From: Malurus cyaneus samueli
Lineage: Eukaryota; Chordata; Aves; Passeriformes; Maluridae
Length of the DNA stretch: 64,000 bases
NCBI GenBank assembly: GCA_009741485.1
Contig: CM019230.1
Span: 3,126,619 to 3,190,618 of the forward strand
Direction of reading: 5' to 3'
The notes beneath the pieces are model-generated. The model was not told the DNA's origin. It worked only from the letters and a program-made list of their open reading frames with translations, and ran no database searches. A program made the translations under genes and the position numbers. This document shows positions 28,501 through 43,500 of the stretch, in pieces (the stretch's first letter is position 1; the number at the start of each line of letters is the position of its first letter).

Positions 28501-31500
28501 CGTGCGTCGTGCCTGGCTTGTCATAAAATATTTGTGTAGTCTTCTCTCCCTTCCTCAAGCAGTTCCCACAGTTCAGAGTGTTCTCTCTGTGGCTCTTATT
28601 GGGGGGGTAAAAGGAGGTTAAAAGTTCTGTAGTTCTATCTACAAGGATAGACAGGAAAGTTCTTGGTTCCCCTCCCAAACAGCAAGTGGTGATTCTGCCT
28701 GGGGGGAGATAATATATATTTGTATTTGTCTGTGTCTCACTTGCTTCTGTGGCCAGGGGATCATGAAGAAATTTCTGTTCATTTGTGAGATGTGAATGTG
28801 GCATTGTGAATACGTGCCTCGGATTTCCTCATTACAATATTTATCATTTTTCCTGAAAGTTTCTTTCCTCTGGTGAATTGTTCATCCTGTAGAATCAGTC
28901 AGCTATTTCCTGTGTATCAGCATAATGTAATTTCATCTGCACTGGACAGGACTTTGGACCCATTCAAAAACTTTATATTTTTCATAAGTTTATTGAAATT
29001 TAGTAACCTCACTCTCTACATTTCTAGAGTTCTTTGCAGAGTGTTCCCCACCTGCAGGTGCACTTGTTCTGCTCCCACCTCATGTCACTGCAGTGGAGTG
29101 CAGTGAATGCACAGGAAAATTGTCCCTGGTCACCCTGACCCTTGGAGTGTTCCTTTGTCCCTTCAGCACCATGGGGTGTGGGAGCGCTGGGGCCTGCACT
29201 TGCTTCTACTTTGTGCCATTTGAACATGGAATTGCTTTGTCTGTCTGAACATCGTGGTCTTTTATTTGCCACCAGTGGAATTTTTAACTACAGCTGAAGT
29301 GGGAATACTGAGCTGGAGCTAATAATGTCAGCTCCAGTTAGCGCTTCCCATTGTAGACACTGCTCAGTGCTGTTAGCAGCAGCCTAACACGGGCATTTTT
29401 CATGCTGAGGAGCTGAATCAGACCGAATTTATTTTGGGAAGATTCTGTTAAACTTCAACCAGTTTCGAGAAGGATTAAAAATCCATTGCACATGTCTTAG
29501 AAATCCTTTGTTCTTGTGAAGGCTTTATTCTTGGGCAGAGGCGCTGTCACACAGGGACACGGTAATAGGCAGGTGTGGCTGTATCAGGGTTGGTGCAGGT
29601 TTAGTGAGGGGACAGCAGGAGCTGAGCTCTGCCTCTTAATGCTGAATTCAGCGTGCTCCTGGTGTGAAGAGAGGAACCTGTGGGATGCGCAGGCTGAATG
29701 AAGGTGGAGGAGAACGGAGTGACCCAGAACACGGAGCTGTCCGGACAAATGAGTGGATGGTGGACACTGATTTTTGTCAGGATGAGGCATTGGGGATCTG
29801 TTGGTGCCTGGGCTGTGGTTCTGCAGCGCTGAACATGGCACAGGGAGGCAGCCCAGAGTCTCCTGTTCCAGACCTTTCCACTCTTGCCCTTGTAACCAGG
29901 GAATGCTCTTGCTGCACGTGCAATGTGTGTTGGTGATCTGAGTGTTCTGTTGGGAAGAAGGGGTCATCTACAGCAGAGGTGCTTTATAGGAACTCAGGAT
30001 GCATAACGTGCAAAGAATGTAAGTGGTTACAGTTGGAAAGAGGCCAGAAGTTGAAAAACAAACAGGAAAAAACACCCACCCCAAAATTTCTCCCATCTGT
30101 TCCTTCACTCCACATGTTCATCACCTTGATCCTTTATAGAAGAAACAGGGAATTAAGGGCTGGCTTCTGAGTCGCCATGATTCAGAACATAATTCTAAAA
30201 AGGCTTGCAGATAAGATCAGGGTTACTCCTTATGTGTAGAACAAAAGGAATTCTTCAGCTTTTAGCAAACCTGAGAATTTTTTTTAAAAGACTCTTGGTT
30301 TTAAGAGTATCTTGGTCACTTCATTAATGCTAATATTTTCTTGCTTTAAAAGGGTCAGTGAACTTGCTGTTAATTATAATTGAATTAAGTAGTTTTGAAG
30401 TTTCCTTGGCTAATTTGCATGCCATATTTTCACATAGGTTTTGGAGTTATGTTTAACTTTTTTTTTTTCAGAGAAGTGTTCTCTGCTGTTGGGTTCATTG
30501 CATGAAAGATTTGAGCTTTTTTAACTGTGGTAAATATCAAGTGGACAGAGAAGGCTGTGAACTATGGCAGTCATCATGTGTGCACTGTGATGGATCCTTC
30601 ATTCTTTGTGAATATTTCTCCATGGAAGAAGTCTGTCCTTTAATTTTACAGTTTATCCCCACTGGACCTGCACCAGAGCATCCTTTGTGCCAGGGGGTAG
30701 ATTTGATATTGCAGTGCTCTGCCAGTGTTGTGAAACACTTTGATCTTCCCTCAATGTGTGTGTGTTAAACACACATCAAGGAGCCTGCAGAAGAGTTTGA
30801 CCAGTGAAGAAACAAACCACAAGTTACCTGTACTGGGCAGGTCTGTCTCCAGCAGGAGACAGGCAGATGTGCAATTTGAAGTTTCTTGCAGTGGTTTGTG
30901 ACAGTGAGGAGGAGTTATGGGTGCATTCAGATGGATGATTTTTTATTTTTCTAGTAAAATAGAAAGGAAGAACTGATACAATGTGAAACTCCAACACTGC
31001 GTAACAGTGGTTCTCTTTTCCCCCCAATATTTGACACAAGGCCGAAACAAAGTCTGCTCCTATGGGACTTCTCTTCCAAAAAGCTGCTCATTTTCACACC
31101 TTCTTGAGCTTTGGGCAATTACAAAGTTACTAAATGCTCAATTGTATTCACCTGATTCCTTTTATCATGATTTAAGGTCAGTGATAGCCTCGTCTGCTTC
31201 CCAGGTGGGTGTTCAGGATCTGTTTGGTTTTCAGGTATGTGCTACATGCATCACTTTGTACTGAAATAAATACCTATTTATCAGCTTAATAGAAGAGTAG
31301 TTAAGAGTTTAAGAGGTGAGGTATGTCTTTGTTGTTGTAAGTCTATTAGATTCCTTAAAAATAGAGAACCATTTCCATCAGGGTGTTAACTACATTTCAT
31401 AAAATAATCTTTTTCTAACAACATGTTTTGTTATTTGCACACATATGCATGTTCGGTTTGTTTTTATTTTAAGGGCATGCTTTCTTCATTGTATTTGGCT

Positions 31501-34500
31501 AGGGATTTTTTTTCTACTCTTTAATTGAAGTATTTACAATATAGTTATTTTTGTTATAGTGAACCATTATATTGTTTCAGAAGTGAATGAATCATATATT
31601 CTGGGTTATTTTTTCCTGGCAAATATTTTTCTTTAATGGTTACTCAGGGCTAGCTTAAGTTGTACGGATGAATAATACTTGAAGTGCGGTGTCTGATTCA
31701 TAATTTCAAATGTTACAATGAAAAACCTTGTGAAACTATATATATATATATGTATGTGTGTATATTTTTACTTTCAAGAGTGTTAGCTTTACAGGGGACT
31801 AGACTGGCTATGTAGCAGGGCAGTGAAATAATACTGCTTCTTGAGTTTGTTGTTTGCTCTGACTCACCTCCATTTCCTAAAATCCCAAGATTTTGTTCTG
31901 TTTCTCAGCTTTCTGTCCTCTCCTCTGTCCCACCTGGAAGAGAAGGTGCTGGCTCTGCAGCTGAACTTCCAGACCTGTGTCCCCTTTACAAGGGCAGGGT
32001 GTTTGCAGTGGGGTGTTGGATGGATGAAGGGAGGGATTGGGGGAATCCTCTGCTACTCTACAAGGCAAACACAATGCAAATTGAATTTTGGAAACAAATA
32101 TAGCAGAAGGTGGTGTGGAACGTGCTCGTGGTCAATGAGTGTTCAATCACAGGTTCTGTCTGGCCTTCCAAGTCAGTCCCAGGTGGGAGAGTCCAGGTGC
32201 ATTGCCTTGACTGCTCAGCATGAATTCAGCAGCCAGATTTGAATGATACAAGATGAGTGAGTGGCTCCACAGCCCCCTGAGAACGGAAGAGAGGAATGTC
32301 AGTACTCCATATTTTGTTAGGCAAGTGTACATTCTCATATTTTCGTTGATTATACTGAGATTTAAAATATTTAGGAGAGTATCAAAAGAGCATCTGCTAT
32401 GCAGGCATGTGAACAGTATGTGAAACCTGAAAAGAGCAGGTCTTCATTCTTTTTTGCATCTGTATAACTAATTTATGTAGTCTGAAATACAAAGACTTAA
32501 ATTCTGGTAGATTTTGTTTAGGCATATAACTATCAAATACAAGCGTTTTTTTTCATGTTTCCGAGATTCACTATAGGGAGGTTAAAAAACCTAAAAAAAA
32601 CCAACAAAAGACCGAATGACAAAAAAACCCCAAAACAATAAAACCCACCCTATTCTCCCCGTATTTTCTCTGCTGCCCCTGCCCTAGGCTTTATTTATAA
32701 ACAGCCAGTATTTATAAACAGCAAGTAATGCACATTCTTTTACATGCACAAAGCCCTGGGAAGATGAGGAAATGTTTTAGTATGTGTGAGGCATTTAATA
32801 CCTTCTTTTGCTCTGATTTATCTTTCAAAGAGCTGTGGAGGCCTGCCTGAAAAACTAGAATACACTCACTGTGATCTTACATTACCTTTGCTTGAAAGAG
32901 TGAAACCTCTACTGGTGGAACTCAAAAAATCATTGACAGAATGACTAGAACAATAAATATGACATAAAAAAAAACGTGGTTATTGGATAAACTGGTATGA
33001 GCCCAGCTGCTGAGGATAAATTGATTTTGCTGTTGCTTTAAATCTGTGATGTGTTGGTATTTTGGCAGAGTAAGAAAAACAAGGATATTAGAAATTAATT
33101 TACTGCCCTGGGATTAGTAAGGAGTGTTGTGTTTCTGTGACTGGGGCAGGACAGGCTGCTGGAGATGTGTCTGATAAACAGGACGAGGTCTAGTCTGACA
33201 GCTGGCAACAATAGCTTTTGCTCAAAGTCAGGTGTACTAAATTAGCAAATCTATTACAAGGCTACAGGAGAAATCTCACAGAAGACAAGCCTTGTAGGCA
33301 GAAGTGCTGCCAAATGGGAAATGATTCATCGTCTCTGAATGGGATGAGCACTGAGCAGAAGCAGTTTAAACCTCAGACTGCTTTGGCTCATAAACCACCA
33401 AATATGCGATTAACACTTTATCTTCTCCAATCCCGTGGTTTTTATTGTCTCCTGAAGAACAGTCTGTATTTAGGAGCAAAATCTGTGAGATTGTTTGCTT
33501 GTTCTAATTTCTTTTGTATGTTTGGATGTATTTGGGTATTTTTTTGGGTTTTAGCTAAAATGACAAAATGTGTGTGTGCACCCTAAAAAACACTCCTGCC
33601 TGTGCTCTTCAGCAACAGCACCTTTTACTGGGAACAGTTACATGGCAGGAGTGCAGGCACAATTCCTTTCACTGATTTAGTGTACTTTATTTGCTTATAT
33701 TTAATGAAAATACATGATTAGCTGGAGATGTGGTTTAATGTAGGATGCTGGTTGCAAGGTGATCACTGCATTTTGATTTTTAGTATTTTAAAAGCTTGCA
33801 TCACTTTAACATTAGCAGTACCATTCGTAGTCTACAATGCTGAAAGATAAACTGGAAATGTATTAGTGAATTCCTAAATTAAATGAATGCAGAAAGGAGG
33901 TACAGTTTACAAAGGTGAAGAAGCCTGTGCCCTCTTTGTTTCCATATAACTGATCAGAGTTTTAGCATATCTCTGGTCTTATTTTAGTATAAATTGTCCT
34001 ATTGGCTCTAAAATACATAAATGATAGAGAAACTAAAGGAATTAGGTCATTGGGAGGTGCTTAGTATTAAATAATTGAGATGTAAGAAGATAGTTGTGAG
34101 AGGAAAAAATATTGTACTTGGAAAGCTAATATATTTGTTTAGCAAATAATTCTGCTTGGGTGCCCTGGGGTAACACTCAATTAGCAGTTGAGATATCCAA
34201 GGAACACTGTGTCTAGGAAATTCATATAAGGATTCCTCTGGAAAACTCAGTCTGCTCTTACCTTGCTTGTGCAGCCATATAAGAAATGGTGGAAATCAGA
34301 AGGGATATTTAACACTTTGTGAGCAGAACTGCAAGAGGCTGGGGGTTCCTAGAATGAAAAACTGCAGACACATGAGTGTTTCCATAGCTGTGTCCCCCCT
34401 AAATCCCCATCGTGTCCACTTGGATTGTCTGAAGTTCATAACTGGTGTTTGAGGGCAATGGAAATACTTGGCTGCTCCTTCCACTTGGAAGCCATTCCGC

Positions 34501-37500
34501 CTTTGTAGGAGCTGAGTAATGAAATGTTCTCTGAATTGTTGGGAATATTTGCCTGGATTTTTATCCATTTGCTGTACTGCTGGGAGTGTTGATGTACAGT
34601 GCTACACTTTCTGCATTTGTGTGATCAACTTTAGACTCCTCCTTTCAGTCTCACCTCCTTCCCATCACCTTTCTTAGTCTTCACTCTCTACTGCTTGTTT
34701 TCTTCTACTCTGTGTTCCTCTTTCTCAAAAAAATTCTTGCATTTTCACTTCTTGAGCATCATCTTCCCAAAAGATTTCTGAAGTCGTAGTTTAAATGGCA
34801 TGGCAACATTCTTTGGCAAGATCCTTTATCTCCATGTCTTGGTGAAGTATTACATCTGAATCTCTTGGTGTTCTGTTTCTTTAAATTCCCTTTTATATTA
34901 TTTCATACAGTACTAGATAAATTGTACTGATTTGACTAAATAATTTAAGCAACTTGTGTAAAACCAAAGTAAAATAAAAACAAGGCTTTACTGTAAGTTG
35001 CTTTACTTAAAATAAATAGGATTGCTCATTCTATTGGCTCATCTCTGTTCAACAGCAACAGCTTCTTAAACTGTTTGGATTTGTCCTGTAGCACACATCT
35101 GTTTAAACAGAGAAACCAAACTGAATATTAAAGGACTGCAATAACTAAATCAGTTTATAAATGCTGTAGTCTGATGATGTAATAATCTCCTGGAGATGAG
35201 GCCTCATGGATACGTGATGGGGGATAAGACTGGACCAAGGTATATAAGAGCTTTAATGATGTTTGAGTGGTGGCACTGGCTTGGTTTTCCATCAGTGCTG
35301 CCTTTAAACAACTGGATTTTATTCCACTTAGATGAATCTGCATTTCTGCAGGTACAGACAGAATTCCATCATCAGAGGCATGAGCTTAGTAAGCAGGTAA
35401 AGGTGTGTATATAGTCCACACATCTTCCTGCTGACCCTGCTTTATTTTTGGCAGAAGTCAATCTGTAAAGTTTCAGAGAGAGGCAACTTCCAGAAATGAA
35501 AGCATTCCACTAAACCAATTTTCAAAAAAAAAAAAATTAAATATAGGGACATTGTGCTTGAACATTTCAACTGTATTAAATAAGAAAAAGGCAGGATCCA
35601 CGTACTATCAAGGAGACAGAATGTCTGAGGTTGTGGATATTGATGATAATGCCGGAATATGTAGGAGTGCATCACTCATCTGTATTGCCCCATATTATAT
35701 CATTTCAGTACATCAGGTGTAGTAATAAAACAAAATTGTGCTGAACTAGGAGTTTAGATTAAGGGAGATGCTTAACTAATGATTTTTGCTAGTGATAGTG
35801 TCAAAATCATGACCCGCTTAAACTCTTTAACATTGTTTTACTTATCAGAGGATTTTTTTTTGTAAGTTACTTAAATATATACCTGAAATGCCAGAATTCT
35901 TTTTTTTTCTCCCTGTCAAAAGTTGTTGCTCGAGCTTTTGTCACAAGTTAGGAATTATTTCTTAAAAAGCATCTGACAATCCTTTTGTTAGTGCTGATAA
36001 AATCAATATTTACAGCATTTTGCTGGAGTGGCATGGGAATTACTCGTGAAGGGTAAATTATGTCCATGCTTTTGAGGTGGTTTTTTTTTTCTTCCTGGTT
36101 CTTTTCTGTCCACCTCTTCCCAGAAAAGCCCCGGCAGTAGCGGTGTTCCCCAAGGATCCTGTCTGCAGCAGAGTTTTGAGATTTCCTGTTTAAATCACAC
36201 GTGTGGCCATGGCCTGACAGCAGTGGCAGCACAGCCTGGAACGCTGCTGGGATCCACAATTCCTGACACCCAGGAGTCTGACTTAGCTGCAGGTGCCTCT
36301 TGTCTGAGCCCTTTTTAAAATTCAGGGCATTTTTGTCCGGTTGGTAATTAGATCATGAATTTCTTTTGTTGTTGTCTGTACTACAGCTCATTCAGAGGGT
36401 GGAGAGTTTTACTGCAGTGAAACAAATCCAAGGGCTCTGCTCCTTGCTGGCACGTTTTGCCCCAGCATGTTTTCAGAGGTGCACAAAATACATCAGACAG
36501 ATCTATCATTTATTTCTCCCGTTAGCTTTTTCCCCCCACTCCTGTTCCTCTCAAAACAAACTGAGAAATAGATGGGTGAATTTTCATGTTACTTTTTTTA
36601 TTTACCCAGCAGAGGAAGGATCCTGTGCTCTCTTAAGTGTTTTGCAAGTTGATAATTTTGGATTAATTGCTTCTGTTTTGGTTATAAACTAACTGCTGGG
36701 ATTGCAAACAAGTCTCGAAGGACTGAGGTAAGATTTTTAGCACAATGACTCTAAGAGTTTGAGATAAGAGTAACCCCCTTTTCTTTACCTGAGTTCTAAA
36801 AGCTATTTTTCCCTGTATTTCTTAGATAATTGAATTAGTTTACTTCACTCCCACTTGGATATAAAAACCACCTCTGCAGTTTGAGATTACTTGATCTTGG
36901 TAATGTTACTCTACAGTTTTTTTTAAGAGACTACATTTTTAATACTGCAGGAGGATAAAAAATAAATTGAGACTCTTACAGCAAATATAACAGGAAAGCT
37001 GGAGGGTTCTTTTATCTTTTTGATGGATTTCTGTTTCCCACCCTGATTTTGTTCACGGGAATACAATTTTATACTTGTTACCCTCGTTAGAAACAGAAGG
37101 GGTAACTTTGAAATTGGTCTGAAAATTGATCTTTGCCTTTGTCTTTTAAAGTATTCTAATGGTGGTTAATCGAAAGCTGTGTTGTTCCCCCCTCTCCAGG
37201 TGACAGCACAGGTTTGAGTCTCTGTAAGTGGTGTCTGTATGACAACTCCATGGTGAAAAATAGGTGAAATGGGAGGGTTGGGCCATTTTGGAGGCAGGTG
37301 GAGAAGGGAAATGGAATTTGTAGTGTATGAAAGTTGCACGTTAGAAACATCCTGGCTGGTCCGAGAGGCTCCATCCACATTGAACCAGGAAATGCAGATA
37401 TTCCCAATAGCCTTTGTTTTCTTTACGTTTCCCATGTGTTACCTCTGCTCTTTTCTCAGAGCTGTGGCTGAAGCCCTGATTTACACAGAGCTCAGACGAG

Positions 37501-40500
37501 GATGGTTTATCTTGTATCACTCAGCTTTAATTTACACGTTTGGTACATAGCTAAAAACAAGCAAACCAAACTGTTTTTGCATCTACTTAATTTAACTTGA
37601 ATTAACATGAATCTTCATAAAATAGACTTATAAACCTTCCTGGTAAGGTTTGCAGTGCCTAGAGAGGGTTGCTATCTTCATTGCAAAAGTGGCAGCATAA
37701 TTCCTTTGCTTTACCTCTTGAGAGGCATATCAAATAAACGGGACACATGAATAGGGTGGGTGACGTGTGTGGCAGCGAGCCCATCGCCCGACGAATCTAG
37801 GAAACGTGAATGCATGAGCTGCTCCAAGGAAGAATTCAATGGTCTGGGGGTTTTTTGTGTTTTGTTTTACTTTTGGCTTGGAGTGGAGTGAGGGAGGAGA
37901 AGTGGAAAAGGAAGCCTTTTGTTTATAGTGAAACAATGCTGTGAAGTAGACATCGTGATGTAAAAACAGGAGTCTAAACACGGCAAATCTCGGCAGGCTC
38001 CATCTGGCCGCGGCCACAAGCCACTCAGCCGTCCCCAGCACAGACTGCTGGAGTCTGGAGTCGCTGTCCTGTCGTCCTTACGGAAATTTCAAATAGCCTT
38101 GGAGACTCTCTCCCAGAATTTTATTATTGCACGAGATGAATGATTTATTGGCTTAACTGTTTCTATCCAGTGATGCGTTGCATCTTTGTTCTTCTCTCTG
38201 ATGAATGGTGTGATGTTTTCGTTTGGAATTTTAACTTCCATTCTACCTGCAATTTATATGGGTCTGGAATTTTAAATCTAGTCACAGCACAGCCTGTTCT
38301 TGGGGAGAACTTAGAGTGAATCTGTTGAACAGAAAATGTACTGGTTTTATGCTAGGTTCTGGCATATTTTGCAGTCGTTTAAATTGTATTTCATTATATA
38401 TTTGTCACTTCTGGATACCCATATTGCTGTTTGGTGTTTGAGTGCTGGTCATTTTGTTTTTTTCTGTTTAGTCCCACAGGAATCATTCAGATTTGTTGAG
38501 TCACAGGTTTTCTGACTGACAATGCTTATAATGTATGTGATCCTTGGAAATGGGTTTCACTTTACATGAACTGAATTAAGGATTTAGCATCTGGGTTGCG
38601 TTGAACTTACAGAAATGTGTTTATGGGACAATTTAGAATTGTAACAATTAGTAAAGGAAATTCTTGTTAAAAGTGCTTTTCTAATACTATGTTTATACTA
38701 ATGCATATTCGAATAGAGTTTATTTTAAAGCTGTCTACCTTGTGTTTGGACATCACTCTAGCAGTGATGCTTTTATATGTCACTTAGAATATTTTTTGCA
38801 GCCTGACACGTTAGTATTAAATAGCACTCTAAAAATCCATTAGTACTTTGGAACTGTTCTAATGCATATTCTTAGTAAAAGCTAGAATTGGTACATGATT
38901 CTAAGCTTGCATTCAATTTAAACGAGAGAGAATCAGAAATTCATTTCCTCCCAGAATAAGCTGTAGATGTACCTGTGAGGCAACTGTGCCTGGTGAAGGA
39001 CTCACCATCCCTTCCAAGTTGTCCTGGCTCCCATAACTCGGGAGCAGAAGGGGTGATGTGATGCAGCTCCTAATTCACATCAGGAGAAGATCCCCAGGTG
39101 AAGCAGCCCAGTGATGGTGTTTGGGGTGTACCTGGCTGCTTCCCCTGCAGCTCTTCATGCTGCAGAGCCGGGGATCCAGGGATGGTGGACAGTGATTGCC
39201 TTGGATTTCATCAGGAGAGTGTGTCTGAAATCAGCATCAGCTTGTCCAGTATCTTTGGGTGAACTGGGCTTCCCTGTGCTGGCATATGGCACCTGCATCT
39301 CTGTGTGTTGCCCCTACTGTGCCCTGAAGAGGAGGCAATTTGGAGTGTTCATTGGGTAATGCTGAATTTCACAATGAAGTATTGGAGAAAAAAATTGTCC
39401 TGCAATCCTCTGTGTGTATGCATGTTTTGTACTGGCTCTAGTTTAGAGCTCATCAGGTTATTCTGAATTTCTGGTGCTTTGTGAGACCCAGAAGGAGCAG
39501 CTGTAAGTAAAACAGAGCAGCCTGGAAGCAGTTGTGTGTGTACTTGCAAGAGAAGTGCTTTTTTGTGTTTTAGTTCGGTGTTTCTGAGTGTGCTTTGGGA
39601 AATGGAAAAGCTGAATGTTGAAGGAGAAGGTTGTGTCTGAAAACCTGAAGGCTGTTAGCTGGTTATTTTGGTGTACTGGTGACAAAATCTGCTTTTTAGC
39701 TTAATTTTATTTTTAATAAATTTCTGGTGCTGCAAAACAGAGGCAGGAGGAAAAACTGTCTGCATTAAAATGAAAACACTGAGGATGTATTTTGCTTTTA
39801 GAGCTGAAAGTTCTCTAGGGGTATGGAGTGCACTTCTCCAGCACAACTGCTGGAAGGGCAGCCTGGCTGATCCTCCTGCTCTGCAGCCATGTGCTTCTGC
39901 CACTTCCTTTGCAGCAGGTTGAGGGATGGCGTGACTGCAGGATAAGTCTGTGCAGCTCTTGGAGCCAGGGGTGAGCTAATCCGTCTCCCCAGAAGGTTAA
40001 TTTTCTGTTAAGCCACTTCAGCTTCCTGCTCTACCTTGTGTCCCTGTGCTTGCTGAACCTGCTTTGAGGCAGGAGCAGCTGCAGCTCCCTGTACTGTTGG
40101 GTGCAACATGAAATTCTCCAATCCTGCTTGGAATAATGGGTTAGCTGCTGTGTTCTGACCCATTTTATGCTGCAAGATCTTGACTCCAAACCCCTGTGCA
40201 CCTGTAAAACACAATATTTGTCAGATTTACCTGTCTCTGTGTGCCCCTTATTAATAGTTATTAATTGCATTCTTCCAAAAAGCAGGAATTTCAATAAGCG
40301 AACATAAATTCCGAGTTCTGCAGTCATGTTCTGTCACATTTTGGTCATCGGCAAAAAGAGCGCCTTTCAAAGGAAACGGAACCTTAAAAAAGGATCCTCA
40401 GTGAGATTTAACTGTAGAATAAAACTTAACGTCAATAGTTGGGGTAAACAATTTTATTTTGAAACCTTAATTGAGGAAGTTATTACCTCAACAGCTGTAT

Positions 40501-43500
40501 TTGCAAAATCCATACGGCGTTATTTACAGTTCTTTGTTCAACAAATAGTTGAAGACCTCCTGTTTTACATCTTTCCATGTGGGAATTCGGGCAGGTCCAA
40601 GGAGAGAATGCAAGCAGAAAAATATAAATTTCATAGGAGCATGCCAACAGTGGAAGGAACCAGTAGGAATTTGTTTAAAAATGTTTAAAGTATTGAGCCA
40701 TTCTGCTGGAACCTGCGCACCGTGCGCCGTTTGCCTGTCACAAACGGCTTTTCTAAACGAAATAAGTGAATTTGCAAAGAGTTTTGTACAGTGTGGAGAA
40801 AAGTACGTCATGTCAGCCTTAGGTTCAAACACCCGAGCAATTTCTGGGTCCCAGGGGCAGCCGTGAAGGCGAGGAGGGGCGTGAATGTGGCTTCATTTGC
40901 CTCCCTCCCTCTCCCTCCCCCAAGCAGGCTCATTCCAATCAGCAGTGTAATTGGAATGCAACCACAGTCTGGAGGAGGAAGGGGAATTTTTGGCAAGGAG
41001 AGGCAGAGCAGTTGGGAGCTTTATTCAGATTAAAGCATAGACGACCATTCATTATCAGTACAACACACATTAGCAACAGCACAGCATTGTGTTTCTACAG
41101 CTGGGACTTATTTCGGCGATTGTATTGCCTCGCGTAGAACATGCAAACAACTGGGATCTGATCACAAAACCCAACGCTAATGGCTTTCAGTAAAAGATGG
41201 GGTTTCTGTAGGGGAAGAAAGACTTGTCTTCAAAATGAGCCGTTGTGGTAAAAATTGATAGGCAGCCTGTCGCTCTGCCGTGTGTTACATATGTTCTTAA
41301 ACAAGCGCTTTTTCTGGGAGAAAAACTCTTGGGGAAAGAAAAAACCAACAGGAATTCTGATGTTAAAACTGTTGGTTGGATTCCGAAGGCTGAACTTGTT
41401 CTTCTGTGGTGATGACACGTGAAAAGCCAGAAGATTAGAAAACATAATCTTAGCTTTGGACCGAGTGCTTTCCTCCCATAACCTGGTTGGTTTTTAGGAT
41501 GGCTGATATGGAGTAGGGGGATTCTACTGAGTCACTTACAGATTTAAATATGTCCATTATGTGTTTCCTTCTGGTGTGCTCACTCTCATGGACATCCATG
41601 ATTATTTTTATTTCCTTACCTGTCTTCCTTAATCTTTCTTTGATGGTATTGGTGTATCTCAAATACACGCACTTAGAAACTATTTACTTAAGATGGCTTA
41701 AGCAATATTATTTTTAACATAAGAGTTTTAAGACCAATATATTTCTACAGTGATTGTCTACAGCTGTAGCCCTGTCTACAGCTTGTATCACACGCTGCTG
41801 GGGGGAAACGCATTCAAACTTTAATTTGTCATAAATCAAGAGGTACCTTATAACGGATAACTGGGAGTTACAAACATGCAGGCAGTGTAACACTAAAAGC
41901 TACCTGTGCGGTAAAATTGTGGTGTTCCTGTTTTGCAGGTGAATGTGGTGAACAAATTGGCTGTAAACAGTTTGACATAGGCTGGAAATACCCACGAGGG
42001 TGGAATACACAGCCCTTAAATGTCCGAGTTCCTTGAATAACACTTTCTTTCCTTCTCATGTTGGTTCCTCAGCACTCATTCTGGTGTTACCCAGCCTTTG
42101 GAGGTGAATAGATCGTTGAGAGCTCTGAGCTCATGTCTGAGAGGTGGTGATTCTGTGAGATCTCATAGATCTTTATCGTTTTTTACTTGTTTTCATCACA
42201 CGCTTCCTTCACTGGAGCTCTCCCTTTCCACTCCATAGTCTTGATGTTCTTCCCTCTAAATGGGGAAACCTGGTGTTATTGATATACTTATTATTCTGAA
42301 ATAAAAACACTTTTTAATACTTATAAAAATAGTGATGATATACAGCATAGGATACCTTCCCTAACCATAGCTTGATGTCATTAAAAGTTTGACTTTTCTG
42401 TAAAAATGGTTCCAAAGCAAGCAGCAGTTGTAACAAAAGTGCTTTAGTAACTAGCAAAAGAAGTAAACAGAATTCAGAAAATGAGAAATATTTATCTTTC
42501 TATAAAATTCACCTATTCAGTAGTCATGGTTCCTTTCAATTTTTTATGAGAGTTCAACCAATTATTCACCCCCACTATAGCTGCATGTAAATTTTAATAG
42601 TTAACATACAGATTACAGGGGCTTGGAGATACTAAATATTTTGCATTTACTTGAAATAGTTAAATATTTTTCAGTAAACCATTTTTTGTCAGTCACAGGA
42701 GTAATAAGTCAAGAAAAGGAAATTGGCAAATGTGATTCACTTAATTCCTATTTTTGAGTATTTGTGGACTGTGTAGCAAAGCTGTCATAGAAGGAGACTG
42801 GGTAGATTATAACATTATGCTCTTTCCATGTTTCTGTGAGCTGCCATGAGTAGCATATGTTAGAATGAGATCATAAAGCACGATAAAAAGATATTTAATG
42901 TATGTATACTATGTAAAATGGATGTGCTGTTTGTCTTGGCACGTATATATTGGAATATTAATGTTCTCTTTTCTGCAGACTACCCAGGAAGTCTGTAATA
43001 AACACAAAACATAGCTATCCATTGACTCACTGATAGCCTGTAATGAATACTTTATCTACACATGTGTGCTAGAAGCCATTAATGTCATTTGATGATGCAC
43101 TCATGGTCCATCACACCCCCCTCTTTTTTTTCCCAAGCCAAGGTTGGTATATCCAGCCATTGGTCTGCATTCTAGTTCAGTGCAAGTTTAAATAGCTTAA
43201 CTTTTCATTTCCAAATAACAAAAAGTGCCTTGCAACAAGTACATACAAATAATAAATAACTTTCTGCAGTGCCCTTGTGCCTCCAGAGCATCCATTAGTG
43301 TTGGGGCTGCATAGATGTGATAACGGTGTGCGTTGGGTCCGGATCCATCAGCGCTGTAACTTGGCTTTGTCAAGGGAAATAAATCTCCCCGTGGTTCTTT
43401 CTGGTTTTTGAATCTTCAGCTCAAATTGAACCTAGGATTGAGGACTCAAAGATAATTAAGTCCCGTGAGTTTTGCGAGAATCATTGCCTGGATAAAGAGG

